From the NCBI GenBank assembly GCA_002633025.1, contig NMRB01000821.1, forward strand, positions 174,481 to 238,480: a stretch of DNA of 64,000 nucleotides, written 5' to 3'. Below are positions 31,119 through 46,100 of the stretch, in pieces. The position numbers and the translations under genes were made by a program. This stretch comes from Notospermus geniculatus. Lineage: Eukaryota > Nemertea > Pilidiophora > Heteronemertea > Lineidae. The notes under the pieces are model-generated. The model was given only the letters and a program-made list of their open reading frames with translations. It ran no database searches and was not told the origin of the DNA. Each line of letters starts with the position of its first letter. Position 1 is the first letter of the stretch.

Positions 31119-34100
31119 CTGGAAGAATAAAGCGGTTGTAGGATGAGACTGAGGGGAAACTGTGCCGAGCTCTTCACGGTATAGTCCAGTGCAAAGTGGG
31201 CGAAATAAAAGTCCCGTGGGATTTTTTATATGAAATTTGCCGAACTGTCTAGATGCAATGTTCCTTGACATCTCTCACCTTTCCTCATGTTCAGCCAAAT
31301 AATCCGAATGAGAATGTGAAAGTGACCTCGCAATCTCCTCGTCGCTGATCAAGTGAAATACGTCATCCTTGTCCCCATCTACCTCCTCCCCGTCAACCTC
31401 GACCTTGATATTCGAGGTGAGGTCATCTGTGGTGGCATTGAAATCCCTATGAATAGGTTGAAAGCTACATTTTACACCTCTGCCAAAGCTTTTGTACGAT
31501 AAGTGTTTCTAACATTGGCCAGCAATTTGGTTTGTGATTTGTCCCACATTACTTTTAAGGGCCACGGTACTGCCACTTTTTGTCAACAGCTGCCGCCACC
31601 GGTGGTGATTGCATCATTCTCCAATATCGTAGTTTTGCCTTTCGACCCAGTGATGGAGAATGTTTGATTACAATGCAGTGCATACGTGGATACCCTAGGA
31701 ACGAGAGTTGCTCTTCATCGGCGAGGTTGTTAAGCGGTAGTTTAACAACATTGTCAATAGAGGTCTCCCTTAACGTGGGTATGTTTAGCACAGGATAGTG
31801 AAAGAATACATTGACCCTTTGGTGAGTATTGTTTATACACTGGTGGACAGAAATATTAGAACCCTTTCAAAATTTTAAGTCATTTTCCTCTTTTTCCTTT
31901 CTTTTGTCCCTAACCACTAATTATTTTTCTTATTGATGAGAACATTTTTACCTTGGCAAGTGGGTTATATAATCCCATGAGATTGTCTATGCCAAAGGTT
32001 ATTGAGAAGGGGTTGCTGATATATAAATAACAAAGATAATTATGATGGGTGCCATTCATACCTCTCAAATTCAAAGGCTATAGCTATTGGAGGTGACAAG
32101 AATGGACGAAGCACATCATGATTGTCTTTGTTATTCATATATCAGCAACCCCATGTCAATAGCCTTTGGCATGGGTAATCTCATGGGGTTATATAACCCA
32201 CTTGCCAAGGTAAAAATGTTCTCATCAATAAGAAAAATAATTAGTGGTTAGAGACAAAAGGAGGGAAAAAGAGGAAAATGACTTAGAATTTTGAAAGTGT
32301 CCTAATATTTCTGTCAGCCAGTGTATGTGGTGCAATACAGTACATGAGGTTTTGTAACAGAAACAGTACAGGAGAACACAAAACAGCTTTTCTTTGTGAA
32401 GTAACACAGAGTACCGGTACAGGGTCTTACTCAGGGCTTGGTTCCTCGGTTACATTCAGCTCTAGTTTACTGTCATCAGTTTTATTCTGTGGATCCGACG
32501 CAATGATCATGTGGACATCTGGGGACGGCACTAAGTTATCTTGATCAGAATGGAGGTCATTTGTTTTCGGTGAACATGGTGAACTGCTCGCTGAGTCAAT
32601 CGTGGAGTTCGGGGTTGCAGACTCAGCTCGCATGTTTCCGGGCACTGAAACAAATAGTGGTATGGTATTTAAGTGGTCTAATCATATAACTTCTTAGGCG
32701 TCGCCGGCGTCCGATTTCAGAAGCCCTCAGCTTCTGTATTTGGACTCAAAGTCAGAATTGGGAAACCTTTTCTCTAAAGGACTTTTCCCAGATTAATTTT
32801 GGACAGAAAATAAACCCTGATTTTCAGTAAAAAGAAAGTTCAATTTGGCCTGCCCAGGTGCCAGGAAATTGCGTTTCCGGCACTTTTACCAAAATGTTTT
32901 TCCAGGGGAGACCTCCCACCGGGGCTTCGCGCCTGCGGTGCTCAAGGAATGGGCTTTGCCCATTCCACGCCCCTCCCCCTCCCCCCCCCCCCGTTCAGCA
33001 ACTCCTGGATCCGCCACTGATCACTACTAAAATGGATCATTTTTGCTCACATTTCGCAGTAGTGATGAGTGGGTCTGGTGTTGAGCAGACACTGCTTCTC
33101 CACGAGTCACTGCGCAGACTTGGAACCTGTACACTGGCATCATCGTCTATGTCACTTCCAGCGTTCTTATCGTTCTCCTTACTGCCGGATTCTCGCTCGA
33201 TAAAACAGGCATTGCATACCCGTGACTTGCCTCTGTAAATGGACAAATCATTGAATTGAACCACTTCTGTTATCAAAGAACATGAACATGACACTTTATT
33301 TGTATTTGTATCTCATTTTTCCGTAAGGGTCGACGCTATAGCATTAGGGAGGTTGAGATCAGCGACTTATCACGGATCGTTATACATATACGGATAGAAT
33401 TCTGTACAATGAGGACAAATTTTATGTACATTTCGATCCGTATACGTATAAGGATCCGTGATAAGTCGCTGATCTCAACCTCCCTATTATTGGCCCTGGA
33501 AAGTACGGAGGAGGCCATCACAAGTTACTCAATGACACTTCCTGCAAAATACATGATTGAAAAACTAGTTTTCTTACTTGGTGTGTGTCGTCAGCACCCA
33601 GTTGTTGCTACAGTTATGGCAGTAGATCCGCCCACACAAACGGCAGTGATGCTGAAAAATAATTCAATCCATTTAACATGTGCTTTCACAAGCTGCCTGC
33701 TGCCCAACATGCCCAAGGAAAGTATGTTTTCAGTGATTACCGGTAACACCTTACCTTGTGCAGTAAAGAAAACAAGATTTTTGACTGTACACAATGTGAG
33801 AATGAGCGAAGATATCTCAGATAGTAATACTGCAGAGCAAAGTAGTTCGGCTAGAAGTCCATTCACTATCATAGCCCAATGGAAAGTCAGCAAGTTTCAC
33901 AACTGCCATGAAAATCAAGGAATTCTTGTACAGCCAATGAAGGAAGTCTATCAAGGTATCATTGTAGCTCAGTGAAAAACCCTGATCGATCTACCTTTCT
34001 CAACATAAACGAGAACTCAGCCCGACACCCAAGACAGTGTAATACATCCGTGTCATTCATCCAAGTTTCTGCCGCCTTCACTCTTTGCTTGTATTCAAGA

Positions 34101-37100
34101 TGGTCGGTCTTCTTCCACAGTGTGTCCTTCTCTCTGAAATCAAGATTATTTTTCATTCGTTTTAATTCCTGGACCCTGATGTAAGGTAAACCATGGCTGC
34201 AAAGTTTGGAAAGAGATTGAAAGATCACACCATGTGTTTATACAGCTCTGGAAATAAATTATTAGACCACCTCTATTTGACTCACGCATTTTCCATAAGG
34301 TCGCACAAACTCTGCAATCATTCTGTATGAACTGATTTATTGTGTTGGTTAATTTGCTCGAACTTCACCAAGACTATATCAAATAGAGAAATTGACTTCC
34401 CATAATGAAGAAACAATGGAGCTGTTAGAAGGACCTTGTCAAAAATTCTGACTAAAAGGAAGGACCTGAAGTGCATACATTTACTGTGTAGACAGCTGTC
34501 CACTTTACATCGCTTCTAATTGAACCTAAATTCTTCGTGCAGCATTTGTAGCATCATACGGACTTTATGCTTATAATTACGACTGAAGTCCTGTTTTTAC
34601 AAGGTAATAAGTATACTTGAATACAGGGTGGCAAAAAAGGGTGAATAAACTTTTTGTGGGACCTATTTAATGGAAAATGAGAGGAAATAACCGAGGTGGT
34701 CTAATAATTTCTTCCAGAGCTGTACGTGATCATCAACTCACTGTACTTACTTGATAAGTTTGATGAGTTTTTTCTTTAGCTCTACAGACGTGGCGACCTC
34801 CTGCAGCAATTCCTGTTCTTTCTTACTAAACAAGTCTTCGTGTTTCTTCTTCAGCTCTTGCATTTCATTCTAAAAGGGCAATACACTGAATTTATACTCA
34901 TTGGCAATACACTCAATCTATACTCATACTCACTGGTTGAAAAAATATACATGTATTCATCCTTCCCCAGCTGATTCATATGTTAATGTTATGTGACTGA
35001 TCATTTACCTGTTTACCTTCCAATTCATCCAGCACTATTTTCACTAAACTCCCTACGCAGTTGTGTACCGTGCCCCCTTCGGTTTACTTGCTCTTCACAA
35101 CTGCTTAACTTCGTAAAATTCGCCGCGTTCGGTCAACAGATGGCGCTGAGAGAGTCGACCAATGAGAGCACCGAGCAACCGGTAACCAAGCTGGCCTGAG
35201 ACACTTTTTCATTGGCCGAGCGGTTCGTAGCCATGGTAGCACAAGAACATCCGTTGCCAACGGGCCAAACAGTTCTGAAAGCAGCGTGCTGATAGGCTGT
35301 AAAACTCGCGCCAGGCCCAGACGCCATCTGTTGACCAACCGCGGCGACTTCCACGAAGTAAAGCAGTTGTGGAGAGCGAGTAAACCGAAGGGGGCGCAGT
35401 ACACAACTGCGTAGGGAGTTTATATTTTCACCTTCCCTCTGTAATGTAGTCTCAAAGCGCTCATCATCTTACCCCAACATCTCTAGAAAACTTTCTGAGG
35501 AATTCAAGCTCATTTGACAACTTCAGAGCTTTATTACAGAGAATTTGAAATGATGATACTGACTATGCCAAGTCGATGAACACACCATGCATTGTCAATT
35601 TAGAACACACTAGCATCACAGGCGATTTTAAAACTATCATGCAAATGACAAGGAAGGATTATTACATCCACATCATCTCATAAGACTAAGCAATATTACC
35701 TTCAGTTTAACAACTGCTTCTCGCTCACCATCAAGCAAGAGGCTGGTCTGAAAAAAGGAATTAGAAATCTTGGAATGGCAATACATGTAAATAAGCAAAG
35801 AGAAAATCATGGTGGAACCCTTGGTCAAGCAGGCAAAAAAAGATGGAGACGGTGGACTGAACGTTGGTAAGTAATTTTAGGATCCAGTAAAGAGCAGATG
35901 ATAATGAACTTTTCATGCATGTTAAAATAGAAACTGCCACATGACATCATTCGTATTTTTTGTAAATTCCATGCATTAATAATTCAGAACAAACTGCATT
36001 GACAATCTAGTTTAGACTGTATAGTATGATTCACCCTAACTTCAACATGGGCAAAGTGCCAAGCTTGGAAATGTGCACAAGTCAGTGGTAAATAATCCAT
36101 GTCGCAGTTACCTAATGATGTTAGGGTTATTTGAACTGCCTAGGGCAAACACTCCAAGGTTGTGTTCAGTCAACTGGTAAATATTGTAGTTTGTGGTTAA
36201 ATCATTGTCTCCACTTTCTGGTGTCTGTTGCACAGGCCTAGCACTTTGCCATGTTGAAGTTAGGGTGAATCATACTTTACAGGATGGTAAACACGTCGTG
36301 CATGTAAAAAACAAGACATCTGCGAGTGGCACTCAACAGGCAATTCACCAATATTGCTTTCCTTACGACTCATGCAAAGACCAACGCCACAGATGTCTAC
36401 AAACTTACCCTTTTTACTTCTTCACCTAACAACCTACTCTCTTCTTCTCGATTGAGCAGGCTGTCTTTCAATATCTCCAACTGAAATATTTTTATGAAAT
36501 GACAGCATGATTCAACTTCAATGGTGAGATCATGTTTAAAATTAGCGTGGAAAACTTGGAGTCAGCATCAACTTTCACAGCATCTACGAAGTTCTTCTGT
36601 TTTACAACATGATTCTAAGGCTAACAATCCATTCACGCGATTTTCACGCGGTGGGATGCCGCATCCTCTGTCCGTGACCAAAGTCGCGGAAACAAACAAT
36701 GCTTTCGAGAGTCTGTCGCTTGAAATTCGCATGAATGGATTCTTAGCCTAATAGACCATTCTCAAATTCCCAGATCTGCGCACTTCCTCCGAAATTTCAA
36801 CCATAACCTCGATCTGAAACCGGGTGATGTGACGCAATCCATTATTCAGCAATGGTTGAGTCTGACGCAACGTCGTCGACGTCACTGTCGCGGGGCTGTC
36901 TGCGTCACGTCATTCAGCTTCAGAGTGAGGTTATGGTTGAAATTTCGGCGGATGTGCGCAGATCTTTCTCGTTGACGTCAATTTGAGAACGGTCTATAAG
37001 CAGGCTTTTTATGAATCCTGGTGAACACTTCCTCACCTCATTCCACTGTCTGTCTCGTTCAATCTCTCGCTCATCCCTGATCTCTTGCAGCTCCAGTTCC

Positions 37101-40100
37101 AAAGTCTGTATTAACGTCTCCTGATCACTCATTCTGTCCAGCATCTTAGCCACGTCCATTCCCTGATTCACATAGTACTGAAACGAAAAATAGCTTTGTT
37201 ACGTGGAACTATGGTTCAAGGTGGGGCTCTTTCGATCATACCGCCAGGTCAAATGTTGAATACTGGAGAACCAGACAATCGGCTACCAGTCGGAATAGAG
37301 CCAGAGAGGACCCCCCCCCTCCTTAATTTTAGGGTACACATATGCTTGTTCCTTTGTTTGAAAAGGACCCCCTTATGGAAGGAACCAAGGGAAATTTTCT
37401 GCCCCTTTTCTGCGGGCTTTTTTCACCCAATTAGACCCCCTAATGGAAGGAACCAAAATATTTTCACCCCTTTTTCGGTATTTTTCATGCAATTAGACCC
37501 CTAATTGAAGGAACCAAGGGATCTTCACCCCTTTTTTACAAGCTTTTTCATTGAAAATAGGACTTTCATACCCCTACATGTATTTATTATTTTTTCGGGA
37601 AGATAACCTTTTGACCCCCCTTTTAAGAATTTTTCGGGAGAAAAGTCATTCAAAGTACCCCTATTTCATGTGTTTTTCGGGAATTTTTGCTACCACCATC
37701 TGGCATCATCCTTACAAGTCTTACCTTTAAAGACATCTCCAAGTCATAGTTCTGCTGTTTCAGATCGAGAATCTCATCTTCTAGCGACTCAATCAAAGCT
37801 GCTTCATTTACCTTGACCTCTGCCGCCTCATTTACATAAACCTCAAGTCTGTCCTCTTCCTCGTCCTCAACAACATCTGAACCTGCGGCAGACTTCTGAA
37901 GCTGATCACGGTCTGTCTTACAATCACTCCATTTATCGTCATCTGATGAAACTCTGTCTTTGCACACGCCGTCAAGCGTGTCAGGACTCTCTACTGTCAC
38001 TTTCTCCACTTCCTCACCTACCACAACTTCACCAGAAGCGACACTTGTTGACCTGTCAGTCTCGATAGCAACACTTGCCAACTTTTCTTCCAACTGTTTG
38101 ACTGTCGACTGCAGTTCCTCTTTGCTCGACTCTTCATCTTTCATTTTTTGCCTGACTTCTTCATTCTCTTTCGTAACCTCGAGCAATTTCATCACCAATT
38201 CGTCACACTTTTCCTGCAGTTTTTCTGACTCTGCCTTCGCACACAGCCGGATATTACCAAGCTGTTCCTCTAGTTCCGTGCGACCTGCTTCAGCAGTTTG
38301 GAGTGCGTTACGTTCGTTTGTAAGCCGACTGTCTAGTTCATCTCTTTCTTTATGCACACCCAACAATGACTGTGAGAGTTTGACTTTCTCTTCTTCCAGA
38401 TCAGAAATCATCTGAGACAGATCAACCACCTCATTGTCTTTCTCAGATACCATCGTTTTAAGTCTTTCATTTTCTTCGCAGATATTCTCAATGACAGAAT
38501 TCAATTTGTCAAATTCTGACTTGACGTCATCGCGTTGCTTTTCCAAGGAAGACACAGATTGTTTGGACCTGGCAGATTCCTCCTTCAAACTCTCGAACGA
38601 GGTTCTCAGTTCGTCGAAACGACTTGAAACTTCTCTGTTTTCGTCTAAGGCACGCTGAAGTTCATTTTTATAGTGGGAAACAATCTCGTCCATCTGTTTT
38701 TCACTCGTAGCACCAGAAGTTTGAATATTATCCTTCTCAACAGATGTTCCAAGATTCCCACTTTGACTACATACACCAGCAGCAGACTGTACAGCATCAG
38801 TATCCGTTTGACTAGACTCTTCGTGCGAACTCTTACTCCGTACACTCACATCACATGTGTTCATATCACCGGCAAGCGAGTTCGAACTATCACCTGAAAT
38901 TTTGTCCAGTTGTTTCTGCAATGTATCACATTTTTCCTGCTCCCTGTTATACTTCGCCTCCACAATCGCTAACTTTTCCTCAAACGCAGCAATCAGGGAT
39001 TTTTCCAACATATCCTGCTCATCCTCAAGCCGTTTTCTCTCCTCTGTCACGGTCTCAATCTGCGTCTGCAGACGTGAATTCTCCTGCATCAGCCGCCCCT
39101 TATCAGCCAGAAGCCGCTCGTTATCATGCTGAAGACTTTCAAAACTAGTCGACATTATCGTTATACGTTCCTCGAACGAACGAATCTGTTTCTCAAATCG
39201 TGTACTACTGTCGTTCGCAGTCGCGACCAAGTCCTGCAACAATTTCATCTCATTGGCCAGACGTTTATTCATGAGGTCTAGTTGCGATATCCGCTGATCG
39301 CGGCCGGAGATCTCCGTGTCCATATCCTGGATCATCGTACGTAATTTATCAATCATGCCGATTTGTTCAGTAATATCTACCCGGAGATTTTCGATGTCTG
39401 CCTCCTTGCGTTCGTTATCTTTCTGTAGCTCTTTAACCTGCATCATCGCATCCGATGTTGCAGCCTCCAGTCGTACCATCTCCCCTTCCATCGCTTCGAC
39501 AGTTTTCCCACTCTCTTGCATCCTGGCTTCAAATTTCTTAATCTCATTGTTTTGTTCGTCGATAATTTCGATACGCATTTCCAGCTTCCGTGTAATTTCC
39601 GCCTCGGCGTTCTGTAACTGGCATACAACAGTTTTCAGTTCAGCATTCTCCAATTGAAAATGCTGAAGCTCGTTTGCGTAATCCTCTGTCTGTTGTTTAA
39701 GTACCTTGACTTGTGTTTGGAGTTCAATGTTTTCAGCTTCGGCGTGTCGGACTTTCGAATCGTTCAGCATTTTTTCTTCCAGGATATATTCAACTTTGGC
39801 AACAAGTTCCTTATGAACAGAAGGCACATCCTGAATAAGAGAAAATGAAAGGGATTATGAAAGCAGAATGTTTGCAAATGACCAACACAACACACTACCC
39901 CCTTACAGAAATGTCACATGTACTAAATTACATTTCACACGTCCGAATTGGCATTTCACATGTCCAAATATGCTTTTCACACGTCCGAATTGGTATTTCA
40001 CATGTCCAAATATGTTGTTTTCACACGTCCGAATTGGAATTCCACATGTGTGAATTGATTAGGACATACATAATAGATGTCCAAATATGTTGTTTTCACA

Positions 40101-43100
40101 CGTCCGAATTGGAATTCCACATGTGTGAATTGATTAGGACATACATAATAGAATGTCCTAAATGAAATTCACATGTCAAAATATGTTTTCACACGTCCAA
40201 ATTGGAATTTATTCACATGTGTGAATTGAATTTCACACATTCTATTTGTCCGTACTAAAATATACCTTTTTTGGACATGTTGGGTCGTATTCATAAAGCG
40301 GTTCTATCGTTAGAACCGTCTTAGGCCGGTTCCAAGTGTACCGGTAGTGGTTAAGTACACTTGGAACCAGCCTAAGACGGTTCTAATGATAGAACTGCTT
40401 TATGAATACGACCCGTTGGGAATTTCACACATACTAAAATTTTTAGCACGTGTGAATTTTTTTACGACATGACGTGTGACATTTCTGCAAGGGCCATCAG
40501 GCGCAGATCCAGGATTTTTGGCGGAGGTGGTTCAGGGACGGCGAAGGCGGTCGTTGCAGGCAGGCGCCAAAGGTGGGCAGGGGCTGGGAGCCTTCCCCAG
40601 ACAATTTAGAAGGACACTGTAGACGCGATTTCCTGGCATCTCAGTATCAAAACAAAAGCTTTATTTTTACAGGTTTTTTGCTTATTGTCACAAATTATTG
40701 AAGACAAAAATTGGTGGTGGAGAGCAGGGGGCCCCCCCCCGATCCGTGCCTGACCATGATTTCATTTCTTGGAAAATTTCTACGGCTAGAATTAAAGAGC
40801 ATGGTGCAAAAACGCCTCACGGGCTTTCTCCAAGTTGGACAGAGCCAAGACTTACCTTGACCTCAGTCATTTCCAAATCATCCCGATCCAGCAGCATCAC
40901 CAGGCTCTTCAGCCCCTCTAACTCTTCCATCAACCCTTCCTCCCTCTTCTCAACCACAGTCAATGAACCCTGCAGGCGGTCCAAGTCACCCTTCTGTTCC
41001 CTCACCACCAATTCTGATGCGTTCAACTTCGTCTCCAAGTTCTCGACTTTTGCCTGCAAGTGCGAGGCTGCGTCTTTCAGATCACGTTTATCAAGCTCGG
41101 ATTCTGAATCGTTGAGGTTAAACTCAACTTGAGAAAGCTTCATATCTAACTCTTGGATAAAAGTCCTTAGACCTTTTTGCTCTTCTTCTTTATCCCTCAC
41201 CAAACCCTCCGACGTCTGCAACTTCTCCTCAGCCTCCGACACCTGTCCCTTCAATCTGTTCACCGTCTCCTGTAAACTCGTCTCCTTTTCGACAAAAGCA
41301 GCCTCAGCCTTTTGCAAAGCTTCCAGGAGATGATTTCTTTCGTCCTCAAGCGACTTCACTTGATCACCCATACTCATTTTATCAGTCTCTAAATCGGAAA
41401 CTTTCATGACTAAGTTTTGTTTCTCAACACGCTCTTTGTCACCACTTTCTATCTGTGCCTGCAAATGTTCCTTTTCCTCCTCCAAAACCCGAAGTTTCTC
41501 CGAATACATTTTGATCTCCCGTTCCACCGAGTTTTCCCTCCTCTGTAACTCCGACTTTAACTCCTCTATTTCAATCTTAATCTCACTGTTCAGGGTCTGT
41601 GACGCCTGCAACGCACGTCCCAGCTCAGTCTCTTTCTCTTCCTTCAAGGCCTCAAGATTCTCCAAACGTTTCGTAACAACCTGGATCTCATACTTCAAAT
41701 CTGAAACCGTTTCGTTCTGTTTTTCAATCAACGCATCTTTCCGTGCCAGACGACTCTGAAAATCAGCATTATCGAGTCTCATTTTCTCAGCAACTTCACG
41801 CTCTGTTGTCAACTCCGCCTCAAGCTTCTGACGTCTGCTTTCAAACTCACTCTGACATTTTGCCAATTCCTCCTCAGTGACCTTGACCTGTTCCTCAAGG
41901 GCCTTGACCTTGGTCTCTAACTCAGCATTCTCCAACAGCAGAGAGTTATTCTTCCGTTCTGCCTCGTTCAATTTATCCAGAAACTCCTCTGCCTTATTCG
42001 CCGAGTCCATCTTACTGCTGGCGCCATCATTTTTCTCCTCAATCAAGCATTCAATCTTCGTCATCAGGGTCGAGTTTCTGCTCTCAAATTCACCAACTTT
42101 GTCATTCAGGTTGGAGATTGTGGTATCCTTCTCTTGTAGAAGATTTGTCTTGCGTGAAACCTCATCCAGCAGTGATTTTACAGTAATTTCTTGTTCTGCA
42201 TTCAGATTTTTCAGGTGATGAAGTTCTTTTTCCCATTGCTTTTCCTTGTCTTTCCATATGGCATCCTGAAAATTGCAATTTTAAGAGTTTTCTCAAGGGA
42301 GTTAGCTCTCAATGGGCAATGGGGATCCTAGCTCGATAGAGGGCAGCACACCGAAACCCGGACACAATGGACGCCTTTTGTGTGGGAAATTGATCAGGAC
42401 CGGGATGTCAGTTTCACTTCGATAGTTTTAACCACTAGTGACACCTGTTGAGGCAGTGAGCTAGGGTCCCCATTCACCATCCGTTGTTTCCACAGGACTA
42501 AGGGTAGGGACACACCTAACGCGATTCGCATGCGACAGGGCAACACATGCGCCAAATGCTGTTTGTGTGCAGTGCGGTGGAAAATCGCGTTAGGTGTATC
42601 TCTACCCTAAAGCCAGGCGCACATTTGCGACAAAACTCAATGCGCTAGGAGCGTTTTTTAAAATCGACTGACCCGGCTGAATGACGAGTCGACAGCGTTG
42701 GGTCAGTCGACTTTAAACACCCCTAACGCATTGAGTTTTGTCGAAATGTGCGCTTTGCTTTATGCTGAGACCAATGGCATGAAAATGAGTGTCACTGTTC
42801 ACATTTTCTACGCTAAGTCAGTTACCCATTGAGAGCCAACTCACACAGGGAAGAGCATCGATTAGGTATGCCAGTGTTAATGTTAAAACTTAAAACTGGG
42901 CCTCGGACCATAGTGAGTACATGTATGACATTTCCTACTTTCTGATGCAGTTGGGCAACTTCCGCTTCCAATTTCTCTATCTGTGCATACAGTTCTCCCT
43001 CGGTTTCCTCCTGGAAGGTTTCATATGGCTCTTCACGGAGGCTGCTTGTCTCTGACATGTTAGATGTATCCAATCTCAGTGGAGGAAAATCCTGTTAAGA

Positions 43101-46100
43101 GACAGAAGGGTTCAATGGATGTTCAATGGATACCACCACATTTGCATACATCTACCATTGGCCATGACTACGCATACTTCATTAACACAAAATCTAGGAC
43201 CAATCCATTATTCTATGAAGGTAGTTGAAAACATACTACATACATGTAGTTATACCAGAAAAACAGAACTAAAGGAAAACTTCGACATTCTAACAAAAAA
43301 AATGTATCAATACAAATCCTGGCCAACATTTTGTCAAAATCATTAGTGTACCGTTACCCCAGCAAGAATTTTTGTGAAAAGACTTTTAAAAGCTTTGTGC
43401 ACACAGAGCTTAGTGCTTGCGCGATCTTAGCCGCAGCGAAACCTTGCGACCACGCAGTCCTCTAAATCCTTGCGCCACTGTGTGAACACGAGGGCGCAAG
43501 GATCTTCCACAGCCTTGCGTCCTGTGGCTCGACGTATACGGCTGCGGAAAATACAGTAGAACTCGCATACAACGTACTGATTGGGACCAGCAATTTCTGC
43601 CCGTTATATGCGAAGTGAAGTCTGTTATGCATATGGCCTATGCATTGCTAAAAGGGACCGGGACTTCAAGAATCGCTACGTTATAGGCAAGTGTCCGGTT
43701 TATGCGAGGCCGTTATATGCAAGTTCTACTGTATCAAAAAATTTTGATTCTTGCGATTCCGCCTGCGCCTTGGGACGCAAGCATTGTCAGCTTGCGGCCT
43801 CAGGTGCACACAGAGATTTCTTGGGCCTTGCAACTGCGTCCTCTCGAGGAGGCTTGCGGCTAAAATCGTGCAAGCGCTAAGCTCTGTGTGCACATAGCTT
43901 TATGTGGATGTTAATGTCATCGAGAACTTAATGAAACCCCTACAGTATGGCTTAGAAAAGTCCACCCACCACAAAATGATGATCGTCATGATTTAGCTTA
44001 CCCGATGTCTACACACATGGCTACATATATGTCTGGACTACAGCAGAAACAGAATAGTTTGGTTTAACACTTTTATGACCAGTGACACTTTCAGCAAGTT
44101 GAAATCCTACTTAATGCTGGAATCATATACAATGTAGCACAGTACTACTGCAGCACAGTCTCACATTATCACCCCAGTCTCTTAAGTGAACTATTCGCGC
44201 CGAGTCAAAGATTCCACAGAACAGTTTCCGGAGCGGCCGCCGCAATGCATTTACCAGTTGCTGTTACGAATAAAACGGGTTGTTTTATTATTTTTGGTTC
44301 ACTTTGGACAGACGCGAACAGTCCGCTTTAAGAAACCTTTCCAGAGACCTCAAGCAGCGGATTCAGTGCTCGCTCAATCCTTCAAATGACGAATGCTAAT
44401 GGCCTCCACTACTAAATAAGTATCTTACATACAGAGTAGTCCATAATTCCTGAAGCCGAACAAATGAGATCAGGCTACATCCGTTTTCAATTCACCAACA
44501 TTAAGCAATGATAGTAGAACTGTGTATTCTTACCTGACCAAGCCCAGTTAGACTGGAAACACTGGAACTTCTGCTTGGTGTATTCCAGTTGAAGTGACTT
44601 CCAAATGTTTTCCTACAAGAAAGAGGACTCAAATATTAGTCTTCAGTGTTTCATATACTGGTACGTTATTTAAATGTCAGAATTTGACCATGTGCATAGA
44701 TGAGAGTTTTAAGGGAATTCCCGGATTTCCGGGAGCGGGTGCTACCAAAAAAATCTGGCTTTTTCGATTTGGCTTCGTTCCGGCACCTGTGCTGTTCCCA
44801 GTCACGGTTTTACATCCAACCACCAACAATCCTAGATTGGTTCCATGACCTACCGCTAGGATTTGATGACAGCGATGGCGCCAAGATGGCAGCTGGCCGT
44901 CAGAAGGTCGTCGAATGGCAGATTTGGGACATGACTTCTGGGGTCTTGACTAATTTCCAGGGATTTTTTGAAATGGCACTCACGCTCTCATCTATGCCAT
45001 GTGCGATCCTTCAAATTACCGTACCTGGCAAAAGATGGCCATGAGGCATCAAGATCGTAACCGCTAGGAGCGAGATCGAACTGCACGTCGTTTAGGTCAT
45101 AGAGGGCATTGATGATCGCCGAGGATGTCTTCGGTTTCCGCCATATTGATTTAGAGGTATACCAATCACTGCAAAATAACAAAACCATTTACCAGAATAA
45201 TTCTTCTTTTTCCATAGAATTTTTTGCACGTGCTCACGTCTTTATACTAAAAGGAAGTTCAAAACACATTATATGCCTACCTCGTCACCCGGCTGTCCAT
45301 GATACAAGTCTGCAGCGTGTCCGCCAATCTCTGATGCATGAGGGCAAATCGTATCAAGGCACGCCCACGACCAAGAGACGTCTTGAGCTAGGAAAAGAGA
45401 CAGCTTGATTTACTCTCAAAAAATAGGGAAACCAGAGCTTGACTAGTCTCGCTTGGCCAGACGCTAGGGGCTCAGCACTTCGGTAAGTCACACTCCGCGT
45501 CTGGCTCTTTTAGAGATTAACAGTCGTGAAGACTGCGTGGTGGCAGCACGGGCACGGGCACTTCTCATTTCGCTTAGTTTCGTGGAATTTCCGCGGCAAT
45601 TATGAGTGAGAAAGCGTGGTGATTGGCTGGAGCCCAGTGGAGTGCCATCTAGTGGTGTTAACAGCTTTTGAGCCACAAAAGTGCCAGTGTGTGGAAGACC
45701 GGGATGTCGGATACACACTGGGGCCGAGTGTAGAGCTTGACATGCTAAGCTAACTTAAGATGAAATGCCTCAATACAAAGAAGTGCATGGGGTCATAGTA
45801 GAGCAGCCTGTCAAATATCCTAACCTCATTAATGGACTTGACATATTTGATGCCTTCATTCAGTCCCTTGGCCCCCTGAAGGCAGTCACAAACATAGTTC
45901 CAGTAGTCTTTTTTGCCTCCAAGAAATGTTGTTTTGCCTGAAAAAATACGACATTATGAGCTCTGTAGACAACATTGGGCGAATTTATCACCAGTCTATC
46001 TGTCATCAGAGAGACCTCTCTACTAAGGACACTTTTTGGACTCTTAGGTGACAGATGTCCTCATTACAGAGCACAGGGCCGGATCCAGGGGGGACATGGG

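Noticed and set aside
39845-40165. Frame with repeated [16 protein letters not shown] peptides
   Set aside because: It is a minisatellite in a FYCO1 intron.
37960-42218. Many + strand Ser-rich open frames opposite the coiled-coil exons
   Set aside because: Glu/Lys-rich codons on the minus strand give Ser/Phe/Leu-rich antisense frames; none has splice logic or family texture.
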